A stretch of 27,959 nucleotides of DNA. It comes from an uncultured Lachnospiraceae bacterium (lineage in GTDB: Bacteria > Bacillota > Clostridia > Lachnospirales > Lachnospiraceae). Below are positions 7,293-16,619 of this stretch, one piece after another. Made by a program: the position numbers and the translations under genes. Within the stretch, counting starts at the first letter, position 1; the number at the start of each line of letters is the position of its first letter. The stretch is taken from the NCBI GenBank assembly GCA_958446555.1, contig CAUCWU010000002.1, positions 1-27,959 on the forward strand, read 5' to 3'. The notes below the pieces were generated by a model that did no database searches, was not told where the DNA came from, and saw only the letters and a program-made list of their open reading frames with translations.

Positions 7293-7499
7293 ATGGAAAA
7301 CAAAAAAATTATGCAGGAAATATGGAAGGAAGCTTTAGATCTTGAAGAACTTCCGGGCACAGATGAATCTTTTTTTGATCTTGGCGGCAACTCTTTCGTT
7401 GCTAATAAGGTTTTTCTTATGTACGAAGAAAAGACTGGCGAAAAAATAGAGATAGCAGATCTTTTTGAAAAAGATACAATAGACATGCTTTTAGATTGA
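7293..7499 (+). CDS. Stand-alone peptidyl/acyl carrier protein
   Basis: This is a 68-residue carrier protein. The phosphopantetheine motif is FFDLGGNSFVANKV, with Ser in GGNS as the attachment site. The rest follows the four-helix pattern (IWKEALDLEELP at the front, IEIADLFEKDTIDMLL at the end). I chose ATG 7293 because AAAGGAAG (7275-7282) is 10 bases upstream; the longer frame from 7245 overlaps the preceding gene and has no site. It sits between the stand-alone condensation domain and the reductase, and should be activated by the PPTase at 17362. No dedicated A domain is next to it. It could be loaded in trans by a Cys-specific A domain or by the aryl ligase. Confidence 0.85.
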   Translation: MENKKIMQEIWKEALDLEELPGTDESFFDLGGNSFVANKVFLMYEEKTGEKIEIADLFEKDTIDMLLD

Positions 7500-7509
7500 C
7501 GGTGAAAAA

Positions 7510-8589
7510 ATGACAGTTGGAATTATTGGCTGCAGCGGAGAAATAGGAAAGGGAATTGCAGAATATTTTCTCAAAAAGGATTATATTGTATACGGTGTTC
7601 AAAGACATGAAATAGTTGATCTTACAGAGCATGAGAATTTCAAACAAATCATATTTGATATAAATGATACCGCAAAACTGAAAAAGTTCGCTTCAGTTTG
7701 TGATATGATTATAAACTGCATAGCTCCAGCATACAGACATTCGCATAGTATTGCGAGAACTGCTGGTGAAGCAGGGTGTATTTATCTTGACTTAACAGAC
7801 TGTATCGTATCATCTGAATTGCCTAAAAACGGAACATATATTACATCCTGCGGATTTATCCCCGGACTTTCCGCAATCCTTCCCAAACTCATTGTTGAAA
7901 AATATTTTGATAAAGTGGACAGTATGATCCTTTTTCAGGGAGGCACAGTACTTTGCTCCGAGCGTGCTTTGACAGACATTATTCTCTCTTCTGAACAATC
8001 GGGATATGGTGACTCATATTACAATAATGGAAAGGCGGAGAGACTGACAATTAACCCACGAAAGAGGTTTATGTTGTCCATTATAGGAAATGAAGTGTTT
8101 CTGAAGCCATATTTGTCAGATGAAATGATAGATCTTGCTGAACGAATGAATGTAAGCTGTTTGAAATGGTTCAATGCTTATGAAAATATTTCGCAGTTTA
8201 CATTTTTTCTAAAACTTATTGGCATCGTAGATTCAGGCGATCAGGAAAAAATGAGCGCTTTTGTCGCTAAGGAACGCAGTAAAAGAGCTGATTCGGATAG
8301 AAAGCTATATTCAGCAATGTTTGGAGATGTTATCGGAATCAAAGATAATGTTGAAAAGTGTGTGAGATTTGTTTTGTCATTTAGCAATATGAATAAAATA
8401 TGTTCCATTTCAGCTGCTGTTATTGGAGACAGAGTTTTAAATTCCGATATCGGAACGGGTATGTACTTCGGTTATCAATTTGCAGAGCAGGAGATACTCT
8501 TGAAAATACAGGAATATCTTGATGAGAGTGATGTATTTGATATTAAAGAAGTTGCAATAAGCTCATCATTTAAAAATTTATGGTTATAA
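7510..8589 (+). CDS. Saccharopine dehydrogenase-like NAD(P) oxidoreductase
   Basis: This is a 359-residue oxidoreductase with an N-terminal Rossmann motif G7-C-S-G10-E-I-G13. A CGFIPGLSAILP segment (about residue 117) is typical of saccharopine dehydrogenase-like proteins. In pyochelin and yersiniabactin assembly a thiazoline is reduced to a thiazolidine by PchG/Irp3, which belong to a different (Gfo/Idh-like) group. The position here, 10 bases after a carrier-protein gene, suggests an equivalent imine-reducing or oxidative role in trans on a carrier-bound intermediate. That function is inference; the family call rests on the Rossmann and GFxPG motifs. No key residue is visibly missing. Confidence 0.65.
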   Translation: MTVGIIGCSGEIGKGIAEYFLKKDYIVYGVQRHEIVDLTEHENFKQIIFDINDTAKLKKFASVCDMIINCIAPAYRHSHSIARTAGEAGCIYLDLTDCIVSSELPKNGTYITSCGFIPGLSAILPKLIVEKYFDKVDSMILFQGGTVLCSERALTDIILSSEQSGYGDSYYNNGKAERLTINPRKRFMLSIIGNEVFLKPYLSDEMIDLAERMNVSCLKWFNAYENISQFTFFLKLIGIVDSGDQEKMSAFVAKERSKRADSDRKLYSAMFGDVIGIKDNVEKCVRFVLSFSNMNKICSISAAVIGDRVLNSDIGTGMYFGYQFAEQEILLKIQEYLDESDVFDIKEVAISSSFKNLWL

Positions 8590-8619
8590 AAAACTATTCG
8601 TGTAATGTGAGGAATTGTT

Positions 8620-9318
8620 ATGTTTATTGAAATAAAAAATGCAAAAAAATCGTACGGAAAAGGCGAAGCGCAAGTGAACGCAATGGATGGTATCAATCTT
8701 TCTCTTGAAAAAGGAAAAATCTATGCGATACTTGGACCGTCTGGCTCTGGCAAGAGTACAATTTTAAATATGCTCGGGGGGCTTGATAATATTGATTCTG
8801 GAACGATTACAGTTGACGGTACAGAACTTACAAAGTTGTCAAAAAAACAGATGTGTGAATACAGACGCAAGTCAGTGGGCTTTGTATTTCAGTTTTACAA
8901 TCTGATACCGGATTTAACAGTTAGAGAAAATGTTCAATCTGTTAAGGATATATCAGATGATCCTTTTGATATTGATGAGATGCTTGAAGCACTAGGCATA
9001 AAAGACTATGCTGGAAGATTTCCAAGAGAACTTTCAGGCGGACAACAGCAGAGAGTTGCTATTGCAAGAGCATTGGTGAAAAATCCTAAAATACTGCTTT
9101 GTGATGAATTGACCGGTGCGCTGGATTCCAAATCATCAAGAATGGTGTTGGGATTTCTTGAAAAGATACATGAAAAGTATGCCACTACCATTATTATAGT
9201 AACACATAATGAGGCGATCTCTCAGATGACGGATGTTATTATTAGAGTACAGGATGGAAATATCCGATCAGTCACAGAAAACAAAGAGCGTGTAAGTTCA
9301 AAAGATATTGTATTCTGA
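8620..9318 (+). CDS. ABC transporter ATP-binding protein (MacB/LolD type)
   Basis: The ATPase subunit of an exporter, 232 residues. Walker A is GPSGSGKST (39-47), the Q-loop Gln lies in FVFQFYN (about 91), the signature is LSGGQQQR (138-145), Walker B is ILLCDELTG (158-166) and the switch His is 196 (VTHNE). The usual DEPTGALD reads DELTGALD here, a minor substitution next to the catalytic Glu163. It pairs with the permease 11 bases downstream. MacB/LolD-type ATPases power mechanotransmission rather than channel transport, and often serve peptide or natural-product efflux and self-protection. Within this operon it most likely exports the product. Confidence 0.92.
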   Translation: MFIEIKNAKKSYGKGEAQVNAMDGINLSLEKGKIYAILGPSGSGKSTILNMLGGLDNIDSGTITVDGTELTKLSKKQMCEYRRKSVGFVFQFYNLIPDLTVRENVQSVKDISDDPFDIDEMLEALGIKDYAGRFPRELSGGQQQRVAIARALVKNPKILLCDELTGALDSKSSRMVLGFLEKIHEKYATTIIIVTHNEAISQMTDVIIRVQDGNIRSVTENKERVSSKDIVF

Positions 9319-9329
9319 GAAGGTGATAG

Positions 9330-11594
9330 ATGATGGTTTTAAAGAAAAGATATAGCAGAAATATAAAAAGTAACCTTTCATTTTATGTGAGTATCATTAT
9401 TTTGACAGCCGTGAGCATTATGGTATATTTGACGATGTCCTGCGGTTTTGAAGGTATGAATTCCTACATAAAGGATTTTAGGAAAGAGTGCTTTAGTGAG
9501 GACGCTCAGTTTAATGTTTACAAGTCATTGAGTGACGAGGACATAAGCTACTTTGAAGACAAATATGACCTGTCGCTTGAACAGCAGGCTTATATTGATA
9601 TCAAAAATGATGACAATGACGGCAATAAGGATACCATAAGATTGTTTCGGCCGTCCGACAAGATAAACAAGTACAGAGTTACATATGGTAAAGATATTTC
9701 ATCTGATGATGAGATGCTTTTGTGTAGATCATATATGCAGGAAAATTCCATTTCAGATGGCGATGAGTTTACATTTAATGGTAAATCCTACAAAGTTACA
9801 GGTGCCTTTGACAAGCCCGATTACATAAGTGTTTATAAGGATATAAATGGAAGCTTTTCTACTCCAGAAAGTTTTGCTATTGCTATGCTCACAGAAGATG
9901 AGTACAGCAGAGTGTTGAATGATTACACAGAAGACGAGATAAGCTACTACAGTGTTAGATATGGCAATGATAGCAAGAGCAATATCGAAGATTTTAGAAA
10001 AGGACTTAATGAAAGGGCAATGGTTGCTTCCTATACGAGCAAGGAAAACAATAATCGTATCAGTTCAGCAGACAGCATGCTTACAATGACAAAGGATATA
10101 CGTGATGTTATCGTTCCGATAGTATTTTTCCTGATCATGATAATCATAGCTGTTGTTCTGGAAAGAAAGATAAAATCTGAGCAGAAATTTATAGGTATAC
10201 TTTCTGCACTAGGATATAATAAATTCCAGCTTGCGGCACATTATAGTGTACTTGGAATAATTGTATCTATTATAGGAAGCATTATTGGTGTTGTATTGAG
10301 TGTACCTATGCAGAATATCCTCATACCTATGTGTTTTATAAAGCTCGAACCGCTTCCTGTAAAGTATGGACTCGAGCCAATAGGTGTCATTATATCATTT
10401 GTTGTACCATTTGTGTTATTTACAGCGTCAGTATTCTTAACAGCTATTATTTCACTTCGCCAAAAAACTATCTCAATGATAACAGGAATTGATGATAAAA
10501 ACAGAAAAAATAAGTTTAGAATGGAAAAATCAAAGCTTAGTCTTACAACTAAATATAGACTGCGTTCTATTTTTGGGAAGCCTGTAAGAACAATTCTTAT
10601 TATTGTGGGAATATGCTTCGGAAGTCTTATATTCCTCTATACTTATGGTGTTGTTGATTCACTCAAGGTCTTTGTAAATGACTCAGTCGAACAGATAGGA
10701 GATATGGAATATCAATACTATTTTAGTGAACTGAGAACAGATGAGCCTGAAAGCGGTGCTAAAATCGTCTATTCAATATTTGAAAGCGGCGAAGACGGAA
10801 AAGCCACTACACTTATGGGAATGAAAGAAAATGACCTCATAAACTACGATCTCGTCAGCGGCGAAAAAGCGGATATTGAAAGCGGCGAATATTTTATTAC
10901 AAAAATGGGATCTGTCATTTATGGTGTTTCAAAGGGAGAAGAACTTACTATAAAGAATGTTGCTACTCTTGAAGAAACAACAATAAAGATTGACGGCATC
11001 ATCGATAACAATGCTCAGAACGCAATATACACTTCACCCGAAAATGTTTACAAAATAACAAGCATTCCGGAAGGAAGCTACAATTTGCTCCTATCTGATA
11101 AAGATATGCATTACCCTGGCAGTGAGACGAGTCAGATTATTACAAAATCATCACTGCGCGATCAGATATATGAAGTGTATAAAATGATGAAACAAGAAAT
11201 ATTTGTAATGGTTCCGTTTGGTGTTATCATTTGTGTATTTGTTATCTATATAATGATTAATATGCTTATATCCGAAAGCAAAGCATCTATCTCAATGTTT
11301 AAAGTTCTTGGATACAGAAATAAGGAAATAAATAAACTTATGATAAACATATATCATTTTGTAATTCCAATTGCCGCAGTGCTCGGACTTGTTGCCGGTT
11401 ATGTATTTGTGGAACTTTATTTCCAGGCAAACGCAGCAACATTTAATGCGTATGTTGCTGCAAAAGTTAGTGCGCTTACCTGCGTAAAATATTTTGTTCT
11501 TGTATTTTTGAGCTATGTTGTTTCACTTCTTTTACTCAGGAGAAAGGTTGGTAAGGTAGAAATGACAGAGAGTCTTAAGGATAATCGTGAGTAA
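9330..11594 (+). CDS. FtsX/MacB-like ABC transporter permease
   Basis: A 754-residue permease with two FtsX-like modules. One N-terminal membrane helix (about 18-38) leads to an extracellular domain of roughly 200 residues. Three helices follow: VIVPIVFFLIMIIIAVVL, LGIIVSIIGSIIGVVL and IGVIISFVVPFVLFTASVF. The pattern repeats: a helix TILIIVGICFGSLIFLYTYG, a second extracellular domain, and three final helices to the C-terminus. The helix count is eight, as in Gram-positive antimicrobial-peptide-type permeases, not four as in Gram-negative MacB. No adaptor or outer-membrane factor would be needed in a Gram-positive cell. It forms a pair with the upstream ATPase. Substrate assignment (the NRPS product) comes from context only. 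Confidence 0.9.
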   Translation: MMVLKKRYSRNIKSNLSFYVSIIILTAVSIMVYLTMSCGFEGMNSYIKDFRKECFSEDAQFNVYKSLSDEDISYFEDKYDLSLEQQAYIDIKNDDNDGNKDTIRLFRPSDKINKYRVTYGKDISSDDEMLLCRSYMQENSISDGDEFTFNGKSYKVTGAFDKPDYISVYKDINGSFSTPESFAIAMLTEDEYSRVLNDYTEDEISYYSVRYGNDSKSNIEDFRKGLNERAMVASYTSKENNNRISSADSMLTMTKDIRDVIVPIVFFLIMIIIAVVLERKIKSEQKFIGILSALGYNKFQLAAHYSVLGIIVSIIGSIIGVVLSVPMQNILIPMCFIKLEPLPVKYGLEPIGVIISFVVPFVLFTASVFLTAIISLRQKTISMITGIDDKNRKNKFRMEKSKLSLTTKYRLRSIFGKPVRTILIIVGICFGSLIFLYTYGVVDSLKVFVNDSVEQIGDMEYQYYFSELRTDEPESGAKIVYSIFESGEDGKATTLMGMKENDLINYDLVSGEKADIESGEYFITKMGSVIYGVSKGEELTIKNVATLEETTIKIDGIIDNNAQNAIYTSPENVYKITSIPEGSYNLLLSDKDMHYPGSETSQIITKSSLRDQIYEVYKMMKQEIFVMVPFGVIICVFVIYIMINMLISESKASISMFKVLGYRNKEINKLMINIYHFVIPIAAVLGLVAGYVFVELYFQANAATFNAYVAAKVSALTCVKYFVLVFLSYVVSLLLLRRKVGKVEMTESLKDNRE

Positions 11595-11618
11595 TTCTCA
11601 CATATGAAAGGAATAAAA

Positions 11619-13223
11619 ATGTATAAAAAGAATTTGGAAATGTATGAACGCTTAGATGGATGGGAGCGCGTTGCAATCGGTGAACAGCTTCGTCGTTGGG
11701 CAAAAAAATATCAAGATAAGGTAGCTTTCATAGCCGAGTCAGGTGAAATTACATACAAAGAATTTGACATTGAGACCGAAAAGGTAGCGAGAGGCTTTTT
11801 AAAACTTGGCATAAAAGCTGGTGACAAAGTCGTATTACAAATGCCAAATGTAATGTCATATCCTGTGACACTATTTGCGTTATATAAAGTTGGAGCGGTT
11901 CCAATACTTGCACTTTATGCGCATCGTGAAAAAGAAGTAAGATCAATGATAAGTACAACTGATGCGGTCGCTTATATTGTACCTGAAAAATTCCAGGGAT
12001 TTGATTTTGTCGCACTTGCCCAGAAGATGAAGAGTGAGTTTGATTGTCTGAAATACGTTATTGTTGATGGAAAAGGTGGAGATGTAAATCTGTCAGATAT
12101 AAAGAGTGATGAAGGTGATTTACCGGAAATTGATGGATACAGCACGGCGCATTTGCTTTTGAGTGGAGGATCGACAGGCATACCAAAGCTGATTGCTCGC
12201 ACTCATACTGATTATATTTATAATATGATAAAGTGTGCTGAGAGATGCCGTATGACAGAAGATGATGTGTATCTTGTAGCGCTGTCCGGTGAGCATAATT
12301 TTCCATTATGCTGCCCAGGTATACTAGGGACACTTAGGGCAGGCGGAACTGTTGTATTGTGCAAGCATTCAAGTCCTGATGAGATACTTGATCTTATAAC
12401 TGAATATGGTGTTACTGTAACGGCACTTGTTCCGACTATGGCATTGATGTGTATCAGTTTGTTTGAAGATGACGATTATTATGATCTGTCGTCGCTTAGA
12501 TTGCTTCAAGTTGGAGGAGCTATGCTTCAGGATGCACAAGCAGACGAAATTATGGCCAAATATCCATGCAAATTAAATCAGGTATATGGTACAACTGAAG
12601 GACTCATGTTCATTACAGAAGTTGATGATAGTAATGATGTGGTAAAAATGTGCCAGGGAAGACCGATTGATGATGCAACAGAGATTAGGATTGTTGATGA
12701 AAATGGCAAAGACGTGGCGGACGGCGAGTACGGGGAAGTAATTTGCCGCGGTCCCTATACTATTGACGGTTATTATAAAGCACCAGAAGCAAACAAAACA
12801 AGTTTTAACGCAGAGGGTTTTTATCTTACAGGTGACAAGGCAATGAGAGACAAAGATAACCGTTATCGTCTTGCTGGAAGAGTTAAAGAACAAATCAATC
12901 GAGCTGGTGAGAAGATAATGCCGTCAGAAGTCGAGGAACTTCTTTGCAAAAATGAAAAGATCAGGGATGCGGCTGTTGTAGGAATTGATGATGAGATACT
13001 TTGTCAGAAAATATGCGCTTGTATTATCTATAAAGATAATTCGGATACACTGAAATATCAGGAACTGATAGATTTCCTGAGAAATGAGGGACTTGCAAGC
13101 TATAAAGTCCCGGATGATATTAAGGCAATGACGGAGTTTCCTTTGACCAATATAAACAAGGTTAATAAACCGGAATTGAAAAAGATGATTGAATCTGGAA
13201 CAGCAAAATTAGTAACTGCGTAG
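11619..13223 (+). CDS. Aryl acid-AMP ligase (salicylate/2,3-DHB type)
   Basis: A stand-alone adenylation enzyme of the DhbE/EntE/YbtE family, 534 residues. It activates an aryl acid as AMP ester and loads an aryl carrier domain. The A3 motif is LLSGGSTGIPK (180-190), and the aryl pocket reads H226-N-F-P-L-C-C232. The A8-like VKEQINRAGEKIMPSEVEE and a catalytic Lys in NINKVNK are also present. C232 aligns with DhbE Ser240; Cys there is typical of salicylate-activating members, so salicylate is predicted. I chose ATG 11619 because AAAGGA (11607-11612) lies 6 bases before it. The likely acceptor is the aryl carrier domain at the start of the 1465-residue NRPS. No salicylate or DHB biosynthesis gene is in the window. 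Confidence 0.9.
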   Translation: MYKKNLEMYERLDGWERVAIGEQLRRWAKKYQDKVAFIAESGEITYKEFDIETEKVARGFLKLGIKAGDKVVLQMPNVMSYPVTLFALYKVGAVPILALYAHREKEVRSMISTTDAVAYIVPEKFQGFDFVALAQKMKSEFDCLKYVIVDGKGGDVNLSDIKSDEGDLPEIDGYSTAHLLLSGGSTGIPKLIARTHTDYIYNMIKCAERCRMTEDDVYLVALSGEHNFPLCCPGILGTLRAGGTVVLCKHSSPDEILDLITEYGVTVTALVPTMALMCISLFEDDDYYDLSSLRLLQVGGAMLQDAQADEIMAKYPCKLNQVYGTTEGLMFITEVDDSNDVVKMCQGRPIDDATEIRIVDENGKDVADGEYGEVICRGPYTIDGYYKAPEANKTSFNAEGFYLTGDKAMRDKDNRYRLAGRVKEQINRAGEKIMPSEVEELLCKNEKIRDAAVVGIDDEILCQKICACIIYKDNSDTLKYQELIDFLRNEGLASYKVPDDIKAMTEFPLTNINKVNKPELKKMIESGTAKLVTA

Positions 13224-13274
13224 TAGCTGTATGAATAGTGTTTGTTTCTGCTATCAGAAGGAGTCGGGTAGATA

Positions 13275-16200
13275 ATGGGGAATAGAATAGCTAAAAGGTT
13301 AGCTGAGATTGAAAATAAAGGTATATCGCTTCAGTCAAATGCCGGAAAAATAGCTTTTAAAGCTGCAAAAGGAAGCTTAAGTGAAGAGGACAAAGCATTT
13401 CTGAAGGACAATAAATCTGAAGTATTGAAGTACCTTGACAGAGCTAAGCTTACAATGCAGGATATTTTGAAAGACACCGAAGTATCTGTCTACGAGAAAT
13501 TTCCTTTGACAGATATTCAGGCTGCTTATATCTTAGGGAGAAATAATATAAAGTATGGTTCTGTTTCTTGTCAGATACTTCTTGAATTTGAATATGATGA
13601 AATGGATCCTGAAAGATGTGAACAGGTATGGCGAAAACTCATTGCACGTCATGAAATGCTTCGAGCGTCATTTACACTTGATGGTTATCAGGTCATTACT
13701 GACAAAAAGAAATTCAAAGTAGATTTTTATGATTTCAGTGCTTTAAATGATGAAGCATTGAAAACGGAACTGACTACGCTTAGAGAAAAAGCCGCGAGGG
13801 TACAGTTTGACCTGAGAAATGATTATCCTTTTGCAGTATCCGTTGTAAAACTTAAGAATTGTTCATATATGCAGCTGACTATCGAATTTATTGTAGCCGA
13901 CTGGACAAGTGTTATGATGCTTCTGAATGAGTTTGAAACAAGATATTATGCATCTGATAATATCCCAGAAAAGCCGATAGAACTCACGTTTCATAAATAT
14001 ATGTCAGCATATGAAAAGTATACAGACAGTATTGCATATGAGAAAGACAAGTTATATTGGCTTGAGAAAATTAAAAGTATACCGCCTGCACCGACAATTG
14101 ATATACTGAGCAATTCTTCTTCAGCGGAGCCATGCTTTAGAAGATTCAAGTATAATATGAATCTTGACAGATATCTCAGATTTAAAGAAACAGCAAAAAA
14201 ATACAAGGTGACTCCGACAGTTGCTCTTATTGCGGCATATTCAGCAGTACTTGAAAAGTGGTCTGATAATTCCAATTTTTCATTGAATTTGACATTGCTC
14301 AACAGAATGAATGCTGATGAAAAAATTAGTGAAATTATTGGAGATTTTACAACTACAAATATTCTTACAGTTGATATGCGAGAAAAAAAGAAATATTGTG
14401 AGTACTGCTTGGCAATTGGTAATGAGCTCTTTACAGATATTGACCACAGACTGTTTTCAGGCGTTAAAGTTGTAAGAGAATATGCAAAGTCAAAGAATTC
14501 AGATATGGCATTATTCCCATATGTTTTTACATCATCTATCGGTCAGATACACACTTCATTAAAAGGGCGCATGACTGATGGCTGTGTGAGCAGTACGCCA
14601 CAGGTTTTTATTGATTGCCAGGCAATGGACGACAATTTTGGATTAAGTATTAACTGGGATGTAAGACAAGGAATATTCCCAGCAGGTACAGTTGAAAAAA
14701 TGTTTGCTGTGTTTGAAAAATTGGTTGATAGACTAGCAGATGATGATTCATTTTGGGAGAAAACAGATATTATCAGTTTACCTGATGAGGATAGAAAGAT
14801 CATTAATGCTGCAAATGCAACAGAAATTGAACTGCCTTCGCAATTAATTCACAGCAAAATAATTGAGCGTATAAAGGACAGCGCAGAGTGCATTGCGATT
14901 AAGCAAGGAAACAAGAAAGTAACTTATAAAGAACTGGGAGAATACAGCGCAGGAATTGCAGAAAAACTGAGCGAACTTGGTGTTTTAATCAATGAGAAAA
15001 TAGGTATTATATTGCCGAAATCATACTATCAGGTGTATGCTATTATTGGAATTTTATCTGTCGGAGGCGTATATGTTCCAATAGATGCATCCGGTGTTGT
15101 AGAGCGACGTGATGAGATAATATCTAACTGCAATATAAAAAAAGTAATAACAATGTGCTCATATAATGAGAATCTCCCGATTGATGTAATAAGAATAAAT
15201 ATAGACGAAGTTGGAAAAGGAAGTATTTCTTCTTTAAGATGTATAAACGAGTTAAGCGATGAAGCCTATATTATACATACATCAGGTTCTACCGGAAAAC
15301 CAAAGGGGGTTGTTATAACACACGAAGGTGCAGTCAATACCATAGAAGATATCAATAGGCGATTTAATGTTACAAAATATGATGCTGTGTTGGGTCTTTC
15401 AAATCTATGGTTTGATCTTTCTGTATATGATATATTCGGACTTCTTTCAGTTGGCGGAAAGATTATATATCCTGAAACGGAAAGATATATCGATCCCTCA
15501 TATTGGGATGATCTTGTTGAAAATGAAGACATAACAGTTTGGAACAGCGTGCCAGCATTTATGAAGATGTACTATAATTACATAAGTTCAAAAGAAGTAA
15601 AAAACAGCAGATTTCCACGGCTGGTAATGCTTTCAGGTGATTGGATAGATATTGACCTTTTTGATGACCTGAAGCCTTATGCACCGAATACGAGATTTAT
15701 TAGCTTGGGTGGAGCGACAGAAGCCTCAATATGGTCGATTTTCTATGAGTATAAAAACAAAGAGACTTGGTGGCAGAGTATACCTTATGGAAAACCTCTT
15801 GCCAATCAAGGATTCATGATACTCAATGAAAAAATGGACGAGTGCCCACTTGGTGTAAAAGGTGAGCTTTATATTTCAGGAAAAGGACTTGCTAAAGAGT
15901 ATTACAATGCCCCAGAAATCACAGAGAAGAGTTTTGTCAGATATAAGAATGGCGAGCGTCTCTATAAGACTGGCGATTATGGCAGATATCTTAAGGATGG
16001 AAATATAGAATTTCTTGGAAGAATCGACAATCAGGTTAAAGTCCATGGGTATAGGATTGAACTTGGTGAGATAGAAAATGCTCTGAAAAGTCTTAATTAT
16101 GTTAAGGATTGTATTGCTGTTGCCGTTGAACTCAAAGCCTCTCAAAAAACGATATGTTCATTGATTGTTGGTGACGAAAAAGAACTGTCGGAAAAGAAAG

Positions 16201-16619
16201 TTTTGAATGATGTGAGCAGATTGATACCGAAGTATATGTACCCCAAAAAAATATTCTTTACAGATACTCTGCCTTTATCAGCAAATGGCAAGGTTGACCG
16301 CAGACAATCGGCACAAATTATTACAAGGTTAATGAATGACATAAAGGAAAATAATAAACTGTCTGAAAAAGCTGGTTCTGCTGATGGCATCTTGAAAACG
16401 GTAAGTAAAGTGTGGGAAAAAGTACTTGATGTTGCTGAAATAGATGCAGATGAGGATCTCTATGATGTTGGCGCTGATTCTGTTGTGATGATAACCGCTG
16501 CAACTGAACTGAATAAGAAATTTGGCGACAAAGTTCCCTTTGACAGCATACTTACGCAGATGCTTAACTATTCAACAGTGAGAGCATCCTCAGACTATAT
16601 AAAGGAGCTTTTAAATTGA
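13275..16619 (+). CDS. NRPS, TubC_N-Cy-A(Cys)-PCP
   Basis: A cysteine-incorporating NRPS of 1114 residues. Residues about 5-57 look like a TubC N-terminal docking domain (ISLQSNAGKIAFKAAKGSL). The Cy domain (about 75-500) has FPLTDIQAAYILGR, GDFT (356-359) and TPQVFID (441-447). Its core motif is E204-x4-D209-x2-S212, with Glu for the first Asp. In the A domain, HTSGSTGKPKG (668-678) is A3. Pocket residues D714, L715, Y718, N757, M785, S787, L811, I819 and W820 give DLYNMSLIW, one conservative change from the cysteine code, with Lys1006 for A10. The carrier Ser is 1069 (YDVGADS). There is no methyltransferase, epimerase or thioesterase domain. AAGGAG lies 11 bases before the ATG. It is PchF-like but shorter. 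The next gene overlaps its stop. Confidence 0.93.
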   Translation: MGNRIAKRLAEIENKGISLQSNAGKIAFKAAKGSLSEEDKAFLKDNKSEVLKYLDRAKLTMQDILKDTEVSVYEKFPLTDIQAAYILGRNNIKYGSVSCQILLEFEYDEMDPERCEQVWRKLIARHEMLRASFTLDGYQVITDKKKFKVDFYDFSALNDEALKTELTTLREKAARVQFDLRNDYPFAVSVVKLKNCSYMQLTIEFIVADWTSVMMLLNEFETRYYASDNIPEKPIELTFHKYMSAYEKYTDSIAYEKDKLYWLEKIKSIPPAPTIDILSNSSSAEPCFRRFKYNMNLDRYLRFKETAKKYKVTPTVALIAAYSAVLEKWSDNSNFSLNLTLLNRMNADEKISEIIGDFTTTNILTVDMREKKKYCEYCLAIGNELFTDIDHRLFSGVKVVREYAKSKNSDMALFPYVFTSSIGQIHTSLKGRMTDGCVSSTPQVFIDCQAMDDNFGLSINWDVRQGIFPAGTVEKMFAVFEKLVDRLADDDSFWEKTDIISLPDEDRKIINAANATEIELPSQLIHSKIIERIKDSAECIAIKQGNKKVTYKELGEYSAGIAEKLSELGVLINEKIGIILPKSYYQVYAIIGILSVGGVYVPIDASGVVERRDEIISNCNIKKVITMCSYNENLPIDVIRINIDEVGKGSISSLRCINELSDEAYIIHTSGSTGKPKGVVITHEGAVNTIEDINRRFNVTKYDAVLGLSNLWFDLSVYDIFGLLSVGGKIIYPETERYIDPSYWDDLVENEDITVWNSVPAFMKMYYNYISSKEVKNSRFPRLVMLSGDWIDIDLFDDLKPYAPNTRFISLGGATEASIWSIFYEYKNKETWWQSIPYGKPLANQGFMILNEKMDECPLGVKGELYISGKGLAKEYYNAPEITEKSFVRYKNGERLYKTGDYGRYLKDGNIEFLGRIDNQVKVHGYRIELGEIENALKSLNYVKDCIAVAVELKASQKTICSLIVGDEKELSEKKVLNDVSRLIPKYMYPKKIFFTDTLPLSANGKVDRRQSAQIITRLMNDIKENNKLSEKAGSADGILKTVSKVWEKVLDVAEIDADEDLYDVGADSVVMITAATELNKKFGDKVPFDSILTQMLNYSTVRASSDYIKELLN

